Source: an uncultured Flavobacteriaceae bacterium
GTDB lineage: Bacteria; Bacteroidota; Bacteroidia; Flavobacteriales; Flavobacteriaceae
DNA length: 64,000 nucleotides
Assembly: GCA_947500445.1 (NCBI GenBank)
Contig: CANMSB010000006.1
Coordinates: forward strand, 110,621 to 174,620
Direction: 5' to 3'
Positions 9,928 to 18,503 of this stretch are shown piece by piece. Within the stretch, counting starts at the first letter, position 1; every line of letters starts with the position of its first letter. A program made the translations under genes and the position numbers. A model generated the notes under the pieces. That model worked only from the letters and a program-made list of their open reading frames with translations, had not been told where the DNA came from and did not search any database.

Positions 9928-12291
9928 ATGTTCAGGAACCATATAAAAATCGCCTATAGAAATTTATTGAAAAACAAAAGTTTTTCAATTCTCAATATCA
10001 CTGGGCTCTCGGTAGGTTTGTGCGTGACGACGCTAATAGCGCTATGGATCAATTTTGAACTCGGTTTCGACGGTTTTCATGAGAATGAAAAAAACCTCTA
10101 CCAAGTCAACAACCAATATGAAGTGGAGGGGGAAATCGATACCTGGAACAGTACCCCAAAAGTAATGGCAACGGTATTAAAAGCGGATTATCCCGAGATT
10201 TCAAGGGTGTCGCGCTACTTTTTTGAAACCCCTTTTCTATTCACCAAAAACGAAAAACGCATCAAGGCTACGGGAACCGCAGTAGATGCCGATTTTTTGA
10301 GCATGTTCCGTTTTCCATTGATCGAGGGAAATGTGAAAACCGCCCTATCGGAGGTTAACACGGTGGTATTGACCGAAAAGTTGGCCAAAACCCTTTTTGG
10401 GGAAAAAGACGCAATAGGGCAGACCTTGACCATCGATAATTCGGAACTGTTGACCGTAAGCGGTGTTCTGAAGAACTTACCGGACAACACCATGTTCAAT
10501 TTTGAGTATTTATTGCCATGGTCCTATCTTGAACAAAAAGGTTGGAATGACGATAATTGGAGCAACAACAGTATCGTTACCTATGTACAATTGAAGGATG
10601 GGACGAATTTTGGGGCATTCTCCGAAAAGCTGGCATCCCTTAGGGAACGTTATGACCGTTCCTCGCCCGACATCCATACCTTTTTGTATCCGTTTGGCCG
10701 CATTCACCTCCACGGTAAGTTTGAAAATGGAAGGGAGGCGGGAGGTCGTATCGATACCATTCGCCTTTTCGGGATCATCGCCGGTATCCTTTTGCTCATT
10801 GCCTGTATCAATTTTATGAACCTCAGTACGGCCCAAAGCGAAAAACGGGCAAGGGAAGTCGGGGTACGCAAGGTGGTTGGCGCAAAAAAAGGTACGCTGA
10901 TAGCCCAGTTTATGGGAGAGTCTATTTTTATTGCGACAATCTCGGCAGTTATTGCCTCCGGTCTGGTCTGGGCCGGTCTGCCTTATTTTAACGAGTTGGT
11001 CGGAAGGCCCCTGTCCCTATTGACATTACCCCCTGCCTTCTGGTGGGGAGCGGCAGGTACGGTAGTGCTGACCGGAATCTTGGCTGGTAGCTATCCCGCT
11101 ATGTATTTGTCAGCGTTTCGACCTTCTGCAGTACTCAAGGGCCATTTCAAAAAAAAATCTAAAAACGACGTATCGCCACGTAGCGTTTTGGTCATTTTTC
11201 AATTTGGTATGGCCATTATACTGATCACCGCAACGGTTATCGTACAACAACAAATTAAAAAAGCCCAGACTCGGAATAGCGGATATTCGAAAAACAACTT
11301 GTTGTACACCCATATGGAGGGTGATATGGAACAGCATTACACTTTGATCAAGGACGAACTGCTGCGATCCGGGGCGGCGATTTCGGTGACCAAGACCAAT
11401 GCACCTATAATCGAAAGTCAAAGCAACACTTGGGGAATGTTATGGGACGGAAAAGCGCAGGATGACCACACCATCGTTCATAGGATGATGGCCGACGAAG
11501 CGATTATAAGAACAATGGGGTTGGAATTGATGGAAGGTAGGGATTTTGACTTAAGGGAGTACCCTAGTGATTCTTCGGCAGCGATCATTAACCAAAGTGC
11601 CGCACGGCTCATGGGGTTCGAAGATCCGATAGGCAAAACGATCAACGATCGGAATCGCGACTGGCACGTCATAGGGCTTGTCAAGGATTTTGTTTTGGAC
11701 TCGCCCTATCAAAAAATAGAACCTTTGGTCATCCAAGGCGCCGACGGTTGGTTCGATGTTATCAACATGAAACTGAACACCGATCGAAGTACTCGTGAAA
11801 ATTTGACCATGATCGAAGTGATCCTTAAAAAGTACAACCCGGAATATCCCTTTCAGTACCAATTTGTTGATCGTGCCTATGCGCAAAAATTTGAAGATCA
11901 GCAACGAATCGGAAAAATAGCCAGCGCATTTACCCTGTTAACGGTGTTGATCTCTTGTTTGGGGCTTTTCGGACTTGCCAGTTATATGGCCGAAAACAGG
12001 ACCAAAGAAATCGGGATTCGAAAGGTACTGGGTGCCACGGTAGGGAATATCACTACATTGTTGACCACACAGTTTATGAAATTGGTCGCCATATCTTTTG
12101 TCATCGGAGCTCCGATCTCGTGGTACTTTATGTCGAATTGGCTCGAAGGCTTTGCTTACAGGGTTACCATTGCGTGGTGGGTATTTCCATTATCGGGTAT
12201 CCTAGCGATGGGAATAGCAATGGTTACCATCAGCTTTCAGGCCATAAAAGCGGCGGTTGCCGACCCAACGAACAGTTTAAAAACGGAATAA
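9928..12291 (+). CDS. MacB/FtsX-type ABC permease, copy 4
   Basis: 787 residues; begins MFRNHIKIAYRNLLKNKSFS and carries the coupling motifs EVGVRKVVGAK and EIGIRKVLGAT and the C-terminal NSLKTE. Two large periplasmic domains and the usual four helices are present. It is followed after 73 bases by the second ATPase gene, so the four permeases are bracketed by two ATPases. Which ATPase serves which permease cannot be told; both could be shared. No frameshift or missing core motif was found. Confidence 0.92.
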   Translation: MFRNHIKIAYRNLLKNKSFSILNITGLSVGLCVTTLIALWINFELGFDGFHENEKNLYQVNNQYEVEGEIDTWNSTPKVMATVLKADYPEISRVSRYFFETPFLFTKNEKRIKATGTAVDADFLSMFRFPLIEGNVKTALSEVNTVVLTEKLAKTLFGEKDAIGQTLTIDNSELLTVSGVLKNLPDNTMFNFEYLLPWSYLEQKGWNDDNWSNNSIVTYVQLKDGTNFGAFSEKLASLRERYDRSSPDIHTFLYPFGRIHLHGKFENGREAGGRIDTIRLFGIIAGILLLIACINFMNLSTAQSEKRAREVGVRKVVGAKKGTLIAQFMGESIFIATISAVIASGLVWAGLPYFNELVGRPLSLLTLPPAFWWGAAGTVVLTGILAGSYPAMYLSAFRPSAVLKGHFKKKSKNDVSPRSVLVIFQFGMAIILITATVIVQQQIKKAQTRNSGYSKNNLLYTHMEGDMEQHYTLIKDELLRSGAAISVTKTNAPIIESQSNTWGMLWDGKAQDDHTIVHRMMADEAIIRTMGLELMEGRDFDLREYPSDSSAAIINQSAARLMGFEDPIGKTINDRNRDWHVIGLVKDFVLDSPYQKIEPLVIQGADGWFDVINMKLNTDRSTRENLTMIEVILKKYNPEYPFQYQFVDRAYAQKFEDQQRIGKIASAFTLLTVLISCLGLFGLASYMAENRTKEIGIRKVLGATVGNITTLLTTQFMKLVAISFVIGAPISWYFMSNWLEGFAYRVTIAWWVFPLSGILAMGIAMVTISFQAIKAAVADPTNSLKTE

Positions 12292-12364
12292 GCGCAAACA
12301 GGTCATCCAATAAGTCCATACTGATCTTGAGAGAGTATTTTACAAAAAAAATAAAACGAAAAAT

Positions 12365-13033
12365 ATGCTACTACAATTAAACAATATATTTAAATGGGTC
12401 CAACAAGGAGGGGAGCGTGTTTTTCTGTTGAAAGACATTAATTTGGACGTTTCGGAAGGCGAATTTATTTCCATTATGGGACCGTCGGGATCTGGAAAGT
12501 CCACTTTACTCAACGTTTTGGGAATGCTCGACGGATTTAATGAGGGCTCGTACACCTTTATGCAAGAACCGGTGCATTCCCTAAAGGAAAAGCACCGTTC
12601 CGAATTGTACAAACGCTACATCGGCTTTGTTTTTCAGGCCTATCATCTAATCGATGAACTTACGGTATATGAAAATTTGGAAATGCCACTTTTATATAAG
12701 AAAGTGAAGAGCGGGGAACGGAAGGCCTTAGTCGCCGATATGTTGGACCGTTTTCATATCGTTGGTAAAAAAGATCTTTTTCCCAGTCAACTGAGTGGGG
12801 GGCAACAGCAATTGGTGGGTGTGGCCCGCGCATTGATCGGAAACCCGAAACTACTTTTGGCGGATGAGCCTACCGGAAATCTGAATTCCCAACAAGGCGA
12901 AGAAATCATGGAATTGTTTCAACAATTGAACAACGAGGGCGTAACGATTATACAAGTAACCCATTCCGAGAAAAATGCCGCTTACGGCTCAAGAACTATA
13001 CACCTTTTAGACGGCAGAAAAATATCCGGATAA
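12365..13033 (+). CDS. ABC transporter ATPase, divergent second copy
   Basis: 222 residues with Walker A GPSGSGKST (39-47), signature LSGGQ (143-147), Walker B LLLADE (163-168) and switch histidine (QVTHSE). Two departures from its neighbour at 1758: the signature is followed by QQLVGVARA instead of QQRVAIARA, and the D-loop reads GNLN (Asn174) instead of GNLD. The catalytic Glu of Walker B is kept. The D-loop Asp normally helps communication between the two sites of the dimer, so activity may be asymmetric or reduced; this is inference. It is the last gene of the export locus and is tail-to-tail with the RluE-like gene. Confidence 0.92.
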   Translation: MLLQLNNIFKWVQQGGERVFLLKDINLDVSEGEFISIMGPSGSGKSTLLNVLGMLDGFNEGSYTFMQEPVHSLKEKHRSELYKRYIGFVFQAYHLIDELTVYENLEMPLLYKKVKSGERKALVADMLDRFHIVGKKDLFPSQLSGGQQQLVGVARALIGNPKLLLADEPTGNLNSQQGEEIMELFQQLNNEGVTIIQVTHSEKNAAYGSRTIHLLDGRKISG

Positions 13034-13050
13034 CACCCCTCACGTAAAAA

Positions 13051-13632
13051 TCACTCGGAACGTATCGGCAAAACCATGCCCGGCCGCATTCCCGTCAGAT
13101 ATTCGTCCCCGATGCGTACACGAACAAGACGCAAAGTGGGGTAGCCCACGGCCGCCGTCATTTTTCGTACCTGTTTGAACTTGCCCTCTTTTAAAACGAT
13201 CCTTACCCAAGAACTGGGTCGATGTCTACCGATACGCAATGAGGCATCGGCTTCCACAAAACCCAAAGGAGGCTCCAATACACTCGCGTGGCAGGGTTTC
13301 GTAAGGTATTTTTTGCCATTGACCCCGATCGTTACGCCCGTCACCAATTGCGCCACCGCGGCACTGGTAATGCTTCCATCCACTTGGGCATAATACTCTT
13401 TTTCGATACCGGAACGGTTAACGGTATCGCTCCATTTACCATCGGTGGTCATGAACAACAGCCCTTCCGACTTAGCGTCCAAACGTCCTACCGGCATAAT
13501 ACCTTTCGGAAATGCATGCAGTACGCCAAGAAAGGTTTTGGTACGTTGTTCTTTTGCGTTGTTCGAATGCAATTGGCTCAACATCCCAAAAGGTTTATAA
13601 ACCTTGTAATAATACTGTTTTGAACCGTTCAT
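13051..13632 (-). CDS. RluE-like 23S rRNA pseudouridine synthase
   Basis: 193 residues from the ATG at 13632 (MNGSKQYYYK). This start is chosen because the family begins right at the KPFGMLSQ strand; an in-frame ATG at 13665 would add 11 residues. Catalytic motif GRLDAKSEGLL with the nucleophile-like Asp52, then KEYYAQVDG, and the C-terminal KQVRKMTAAVGYPTLRLVRVRIG. No S4 domain is present, as in RluE, which makes one pseudouridine in the peptidyl-transferase region of 23S rRNA. The site specificity is inferred from the domain layout, not proven. Divergent from the SDR gene, with a gap of about 100 bases. Confidence 0.88.
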   Translation of the reverse strand: MNGSKQYYYKVYKPFGMLSQLHSNNAKEQRTKTFLGVLHAFPKGIMPVGRLDAKSEGLLFMTTDGKWSDTVNRSGIEKEYYAQVDGSITSAAVAQLVTGVTIGVNGKKYLTKPCHASVLEPPLGFVEADASLRIGRHRPSSWVRIVLKEGKFKQVRKMTAAVGYPTLRLVRVRIGDEYLTGMRPGMVLPIRSE

Positions 13633-13736
13633 GCGGACAAAAATATAAATTTTGGACCGTATCATTGGCTAAACCGCTTCAATCACGTAAAACCGCAAAC
13701 AAAGATGGATATATTTGTACCCATACCAGTTGCGCC

Positions 13737-14495
13737 ATGAAATTCGATGTACAAGGAAAAACAATATTGCTTACCGGGGCTTCCGATGGTATCGGAAAAG
13801 CGTTGGCAATCTTTTTGATCGGGCAAGGTGCCCGGTTGGCCGTCCATTACCACACCAACGGTGCATCGGCCGAATCGATTGTTGCACGCTGCAGCAATGG
13901 TTCCGAAACCTTCCGGGCCGACCTTTCCGACGAAAAAGAAGTATCCGATCTTTTCACGAACGTTGTGGCGCGGTTTAAACGGATCGACACCATGGTATTG
14001 AATGCCGGGGTATTTCTACCGCATAGCGTGAACGGCGGCACGGTGGAATGGTTTCAAACATGGAAACGCACGATGGCCGTCAACCTGAATGCGGTGGGAT
14101 TGCTGACCAAACTGGGTATCGATCATTTTAAAACGCTCGGGAGAGGGCGATTGATATACCTGGGCAGCCGCGCGGTGTTTCGGGGAGAGACCGAAGCGTA
14201 TTTGGCCTACGCAGCCTCAAAAGGCGGAATAACCGCTTTGGCGCGAAGTGTCGCCAGATCTTTCGGAAAAGACGGAATCGTTGCCATGGTATTGGCTCCC
14301 GGCTTTACCCGGACGGCAATGGCGGAAGCTTTCATCGCCGATCATGGAGAAGAAACGCTGCTGAACGAAATCGCTTTGAAAGAGTTGACCGAACCGGAAG
14401 ATCTGGCCCCCTTATTGTGCCTGATGTGCAGTGGTGCCATGGACCATGCCACAGGGGCCACCATAGATATGAATGCCGGAAGTCATATCCGATGA
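13737..14495 (+). CDS. SDR-family oxidoreductase
   Basis: 252 residues from ATG 13737 (MKFDVQGK). The frame stays open further upstream, but that DNA is the promoter region and the antisense 5' end of the neighbour. Rossmann motif TGASDGIG (13-20), structural NAG (89-91), catalytic Ser144, Tyr158 and Lys162 (YAASK), and the typical MVLAPGFTRTAM loop followed by a C-terminal ATIDMNAG strand. This is the classical short-chain dehydrogenase/reductase of the FabG type, NAD(P)(H)-dependent. Substrate unknown; without a fatty-acid gene context it should not be called FabG. It is convergent with the DeoR-type gene, separated by a 26-bp palindrome. Confidence 0.88.
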   Translation: MKFDVQGKTILLTGASDGIGKALAIFLIGQGARLAVHYHTNGASAESIVARCSNGSETFRADLSDEKEVSDLFTNVVARFKRIDTMVLNAGVFLPHSVNGGTVEWFQTWKRTMAVNLNAVGLLTKLGIDHFKTLGRGRLIYLGSRAVFRGETEAYLAYAASKGGITALARSVARSFGKDGIVAMVLAPGFTRTAMAEAFIADHGEETLLNEIALKELTEPEDLAPLLCLMCSGAMDHATGATIDMNAGSHIR

Positions 14496-14544
14496 CCGAA
14501 AAGGGAGAACGATCTCAACTTCGGACCCGTTTTTGCCATTTAGC

Positions 14545-14570
14545 ATACCATTTCAAAGTTAAAATGGTAT
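14545..14570. repeat. Dispersed 26-bp palindrome, copy 1
   Basis: ATACCATTT and AAATGGTAT arms around a short loop (CAAAGTTA), lying between the convergent SDR and DeoR-type genes and touching the DeoR stop codon. The same element recurs at about 24240, 33590 and 35464 (inverted). It could fold as a hairpin and act as a bidirectional terminator or mRNA 3' stabiliser; there is no strong T tract. Confidence 0.7.
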
Positions 14571-15319
14571 TACATGATCTTGATTCCCGCCTTTCTAAAA
14601 TCGCCCAGTCGGGCGTCCGAAGGCTCCAATTCCGTTATCATTGTAGAAATATCCTTTAGTTCACAAGTTTTGTAGCGATTTTGAGAATTTAGTTTTTCCG
14701 AAATCGTGAGCAGCACCGGGTTTTTAGCGGCCTGTACGATCGCCATTTTCACCTGTACACTTTCCCAATCGAACTCGGTGAGCCCGTACACCGCATCAAC
14801 ATATCCTGTACCGATAAAACCATAGTCGACCCGTACCTTGGAAAGGTTGTGTATTGCATGTCCACCGGAGGCTATCTGCGATTCCTTGGCCATGGTACCC
14901 CCTAACAAAACGACCTCCAGTTTGGGTTTTTTACATAGCTCCATGGCTACGGGGAGACTTAAGGTAAAACAGGTAAGGCTCAAATTTGCCGGTATTGTTC
15001 TGGCCAGTTCCAAACAAGTGGTTCCCCCATGTATCAAGATAACGCTACCGTTCTTCAGAAGTTTGCATGCCTTTTCCGCAATCCTTGTTTTTTTTGCAAT
15101 GGCATAAATTTCTTTGTTCTGAACGTTTGTATTGGAATACCCTAAGCTGACCGCTCCACCGTGTACTTTTCGAAGCAGCTTGTCGGCATCCAGCTTTATG
15201 ACGTCCCTTCTTACCGTGTCAACGGAAACGTTCAAAACCTCGGATATATCGGTCAACAATACCCTGTTATGAAGGGCTACTTCGTTTAAAATAATGCGGT
15301 GTCGTTCCTCTTTAAGCAT
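14570..15319 (-). CDS. DeoR-family transcriptional regulator
   Basis: 249 residues. N-terminal helix-turn-helix (about 6-56; VSVDTVRRDVIKLD is the recognition helix typical of DeoR/GlpR), followed by a ribose-5-phosphate-isomerase-like sensor domain with IHGGTTCLELARTI (phosphate-binding) and a late VGFIGTGYV-like strand (YGFIGTGYVDAVYGLT). DeoR regulators respond to phosphorylated sugars. It is divergent from the SusC/SusD pair with a 194-bp gap that contains a tandem 10-bp repeat at the inferred susC promoter, so it probably controls that pair, and itself. Confidence 0.92.
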   Translation of the reverse strand: MLKEERHRIILNEVALHNRVLLTDISEVLNVSVDTVRRDVIKLDADKLLRKVHGGAVSLGYSNTNVQNKEIYAIAKKTRIAEKACKLLKNGSVILIHGGTTCLELARTIPANLSLTCFTLSLPVAMELCKKPKLEVVLLGGTMAKESQIASGGHAIHNLSKVRVDYGFIGTGYVDAVYGLTEFDWESVQVKMAIVQAAKNPVLLTISEKLNSQNRYKTCELKDISTMITELEPSDARLGDFRKAGIKIM

Positions 15320-15410
15320 AGATGAAAAATAATGGCCGTGAATGGCAAATGTAAAAGAATTATGGTTTTAAGATATAATTATATGCTAGTATTTCGAATT
15401 TATGCATTTA

Positions 15411-15454
15411 AAAATTGCAAAAAATTGCAAGATTTAGAATTTTTATTACTTTTA
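15411..15454 (+). promoter_or_regulatory. Inferred susC promoter with tandem AAAATTGCAA repeat
   Basis: A perfect tandem duplication of the 10-mer AAAATTGCAA occupies 15411-15430. The second TTG (15425-15427) is 19 bases upstream of TACTTTTA (15447-15454), close to the Bacteroidota promoter form TTG-N19-TAnnTTTG. The repeat therefore overlaps the -33 element and could be the operator of the divergent DeoR-type regulator. The start codon of the receptor gene lies 60 bases further on. Confidence 0.5.
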
Positions 15455-15513
15455 CTGGAAAGGAATCAAGGGATGATACACTTGCTTGATTCTACTAACA
15501 AACTCAGAACCTT

Positions 15514-18492
15514 ATGAAAAAAAGCTATTTTGAAAATCAAAAAAAGGCTTCAAAACCATTATTTTTATTGGTTTTTCTGTACTCAGCCTTTCTGTTTGGA
15601 CAGGAAAAGGAATATTCTTTTTCCGGGGTGACCACTGATAACGGCGATCAATCGCTATTGCCAGGAGTTGCTGTTTTTATCGACAATACCACGTATGGCG
15701 GGGTTTCCGACTTCGATGGTAATTATGCCTTTAAAGCCACCCTTGAGCCGGGAACTTACACCTTAACATCAAGTTATTTGGGGTATGCCACTAAAAGAAC
15801 CGCTATTACCATCGGTGCATCAGATGAAATTGTTACCGACATTGGACTGAACGAAGATCTATTGAGTTTGGACGAGGTGGTCGTAACCGGAACCACGGTG
15901 GGGGTGAATAAAAGAACCCTCGGAAATGCCATATCCTCCGTTAAGTCCGAAGATTTGGTCAATAACGGTGCCACGGCAGTGGACCAAGCCATTTCCGGTA
16001 AAGTGACCGGGGCTTTGGTACAACAGAACTCAGGTGATCCCGCTGGTGGAATCAGCATACGGCTCAGGGGGCCAAGTACCGTATTGGGAAGCTCCGACCC
16101 GCTCTACATCGTTGATGGAATCATTTTCAGCAATTCCAGTAACCAATTGATCGATCTCGGTGGAAATGCCCAAAACCGTTTGGCCGATCTGAATCCGAAC
16201 GATATCGAACGTATCGAAATCATAAAAGGTGCGGCGGCCGCTGCAATTTATGGATCGCGTGCAAGTAACGGGGTAGTGCAAATCTTTACCAAAAAAGGAA
16301 AATCTGGAAAACCGCGTTTTAACTTCGCCACCAATGTAAAGGTTAACGAGCTTCGTAAAAAAATCGATTACAATACCGTACCGCTCGCTTGGGAGGATCC
16401 TTTTGACCGAGAAAATCTCGCTACCGTTCCCGTTACACGGTTCGATTATCAAGACGAATTTTTTGGTTCGGGCTTTGGTGTTGAAAACTACTTATCGATG
16501 AACGGAGGGAACGAAAACACCTCCTATTTCCTTTCCGCTTCCCATTTAGAGAACGAGGGAATCATCAGAAATACCGATTTCCAACGCATCGGATTCAAAG
16601 CGAACCTTACCCAAAAAGCGTCGGACTGGTTAACGGTGAAAGCTGGGCTTAACTATGTTAGGAGTCAGAGCTCCGATATACCGAACGGGGGTATCAACTC
16701 TGCTTACGGAGCAATTACCGGATTTATCTTTAGTGATAACTCGGTAAATCCCTTTCCGAATGCATCGGGAGTCTACCCCGTTACCTCATTACTGGTTCCC
16801 AGAACCAACCCTATTGAAGCGGTAGATCGTTTCGATTTTGGACAAAAAGTAAACCGGTTCATAGGAAGTTTGGCATTGGATGCCAAGATTACCGATAAAC
16901 TGTCCGCCAATTATACTTTGGGGCTAGATTATTTCAATCAGTCCGGGACAGCGTTTATCCCCATTAACAACACCTCCCCGAACGGCAATGGTTTGGCAAG
17001 AAGGTCCGACATCAATAACTTCCAGTACAACAGCGATTTGAATTTTTCATACAACACGGATATCAGCGATGCCATTAGCTCTACCACCACGCTGGGCGGT
17101 TCATGGCAGTACGAGGAATTTGACCGAATCGCCACCAGTGCCGACGGGTTGCCACCGATCGTACAGATTTCGGAAAGCGGTAGTATTGTGGCACAGGGAG
17201 ATCGCCGGTCCCAAATCTCCTATTGGGGTTCCTTTTTGCAACAGTCCTTTAGTTATAACGATAAATTGTATATCAATGGGGCCGTGCGCTTAGATGGTGC
17301 CTCTACCTTTGGTGAGGACCAACGCAACCAGTTGTACGCCAAAGCGAGTCTTTCCTATATTTTATCGGAAGAGGCATTTTGGGAAGATACCTTTGGTAGT
17401 TTTTTCAACACCTTTAAATTACGGGGGTCTTGGGGCCAAGCAGGAAATTTGACCGCCTTATCCGCATTTCAACGCTTTACACTATACGATCCTTCAGCGA
17501 TCAATGGTACCCCGACCTTGATTCCCAGTAGCCAACAGGGTAACTTGGATGTGGCCCCGGAACGACAGGAAGAAATCGAATTTGGTATCGATGCCGGTTT
17601 TTTCAATAATCGTTTGGGAGTAGAGTTTACCTATTACAAACAAGATGTAACCGATTTATTGCTCCCTCGGGAATTGGCCTCTTCTACGGGCTTTAGCACT
17701 AGAATAGAAAATGTGGGCAACTTGGAAAACAAAGGTTTGGAACTGTTGCTCAAAGGTGCTCCGATCAAATCGAACGATTTTTCTTGGGACGTTACCGCCA
17801 CTTACTCTAAAAACGAAAATTTAGTGACCAGTGTCGCGGGCGGTGGGCAACTCTCCCTAGGAGGAAGTTTTTCTACCAGTTTTGTGATCGAGGACCAGCC
17901 TCTGGGCGTTTTTTACAGACAGTTTTATGCAAGGGAGGCCGATGGCAGTATTGCCTTGGATGATGACGGATATCCTTTTGCCGGTACTACGGAAGATGGG
18001 GAAAGTTCAAAGGTTATCGGAGACCCAAACCCGGAATGGTTCGGTTCATTGATCAATGAATTTCGCTACAAGAACTTGGCACTGCGCGTACAGCTTGATG
18101 CGGTACAGGGTTTCGATGTTTTTAATTGGAACAGACGTTTATTGGACAACGTTATCTTTGGAGGGGGATCCAATGTGGGTGAAGAATTAGCAGGCAATCG
18201 CCCAAAAGGTTTTGGCGGGGCCCAAGCAGGGATTTTTGAAGAATTCGTAGAGGATGGTTCGTTTGTTAAACTAAGGGAATTGTCCTTGAGCTATACCATC
18301 GACGAACCGTTTAAAGGCGTGGATAACGTAAAGCTGAGTCTCATTGGCCGTAATCTTGTTTCATGGGACGATTACAGTGGTTGGGATCCGGAAATCAACA
18401 CTGCGGGACAAAGTAATGGTGTTCGTGGTTTCGATTTTGCCGGTGTTCCCATTCCAAGAACCTTTCAGGTAGGATTAAACTTTAATTTCTAA
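15514..18492 (+). CDS. SusC/RagA-type TonB-dependent outer membrane receptor
   Basis: 992 residues. Signal peptide (FLLVFLYSAFLFGQ), CarboxypepD_reg-like domain (about 30-115), LDEVVVTG hinge before the plug, plug motifs IRLRGPSTVLGSSDPLYIVDG and IERIEIIKGAAAAAIYGSRA, then a 22-strand-type barrel ending in FQVGLNFNF with the terminal Phe typical for the BAM machinery. SusC proteins import oligosaccharides or other large nutrients together with a SusD lid. The SusD-like gene follows after 11 bases. No glycoside hydrolase is encoded beside it, so the substrate stays unknown; the DeoR neighbour points to a sugar or sugar phosphate. Confidence 0.95.
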   Translation: MKKSYFENQKKASKPLFLLVFLYSAFLFGQEKEYSFSGVTTDNGDQSLLPGVAVFIDNTTYGGVSDFDGNYAFKATLEPGTYTLTSSYLGYATKRTAITIGASDEIVTDIGLNEDLLSLDEVVVTGTTVGVNKRTLGNAISSVKSEDLVNNGATAVDQAISGKVTGALVQQNSGDPAGGISIRLRGPSTVLGSSDPLYIVDGIIFSNSSNQLIDLGGNAQNRLADLNPNDIERIEIIKGAAAAAIYGSRASNGVVQIFTKKGKSGKPRFNFATNVKVNELRKKIDYNTVPLAWEDPFDRENLATVPVTRFDYQDEFFGSGFGVENYLSMNGGNENTSYFLSASHLENEGIIRNTDFQRIGFKANLTQKASDWLTVKAGLNYVRSQSSDIPNGGINSAYGAITGFIFSDNSVNPFPNASGVYPVTSLLVPRTNPIEAVDRFDFGQKVNRFIGSLALDAKITDKLSANYTLGLDYFNQSGTAFIPINNTSPNGNGLARRSDINNFQYNSDLNFSYNTDISDAISSTTTLGGSWQYEEFDRIATSADGLPPIVQISESGSIVAQGDRRSQISYWGSFLQQSFSYNDKLYINGAVRLDGASTFGEDQRNQLYAKASLSYILSEEAFWEDTFGSFFNTFKLRGSWGQAGNLTALSAFQRFTLYDPSAINGTPTLIPSSQQGNLDVAPERQEEIEFGIDAGFFNNRLGVEFTYYKQDVTDLLLPRELASSTGFSTRIENVGNLENKGLELLLKGAPIKSNDFSWDVTATYSKNENLVTSVAGGGQLSLGGSFSTSFVIEDQPLGVFYRQFYAREADGSIALDDDGYPFAGTTEDGESSKVIGDPNPEWFGSLINEFRYKNLALRVQLDAVQGFDVFNWNRRLLDNVIFGGGSNVGEELAGNRPKGFGGAQAGIFEEFVEDGSFVKLRELSLSYTIDEPFKGVDNVKLSLIGRNLVSWDDYSGWDPEINTAGQSNGVRGFDFAGVPIPRTFQVGLNFNF

Positions 18493-18503
18493 AAACGTAA
18501 AAG

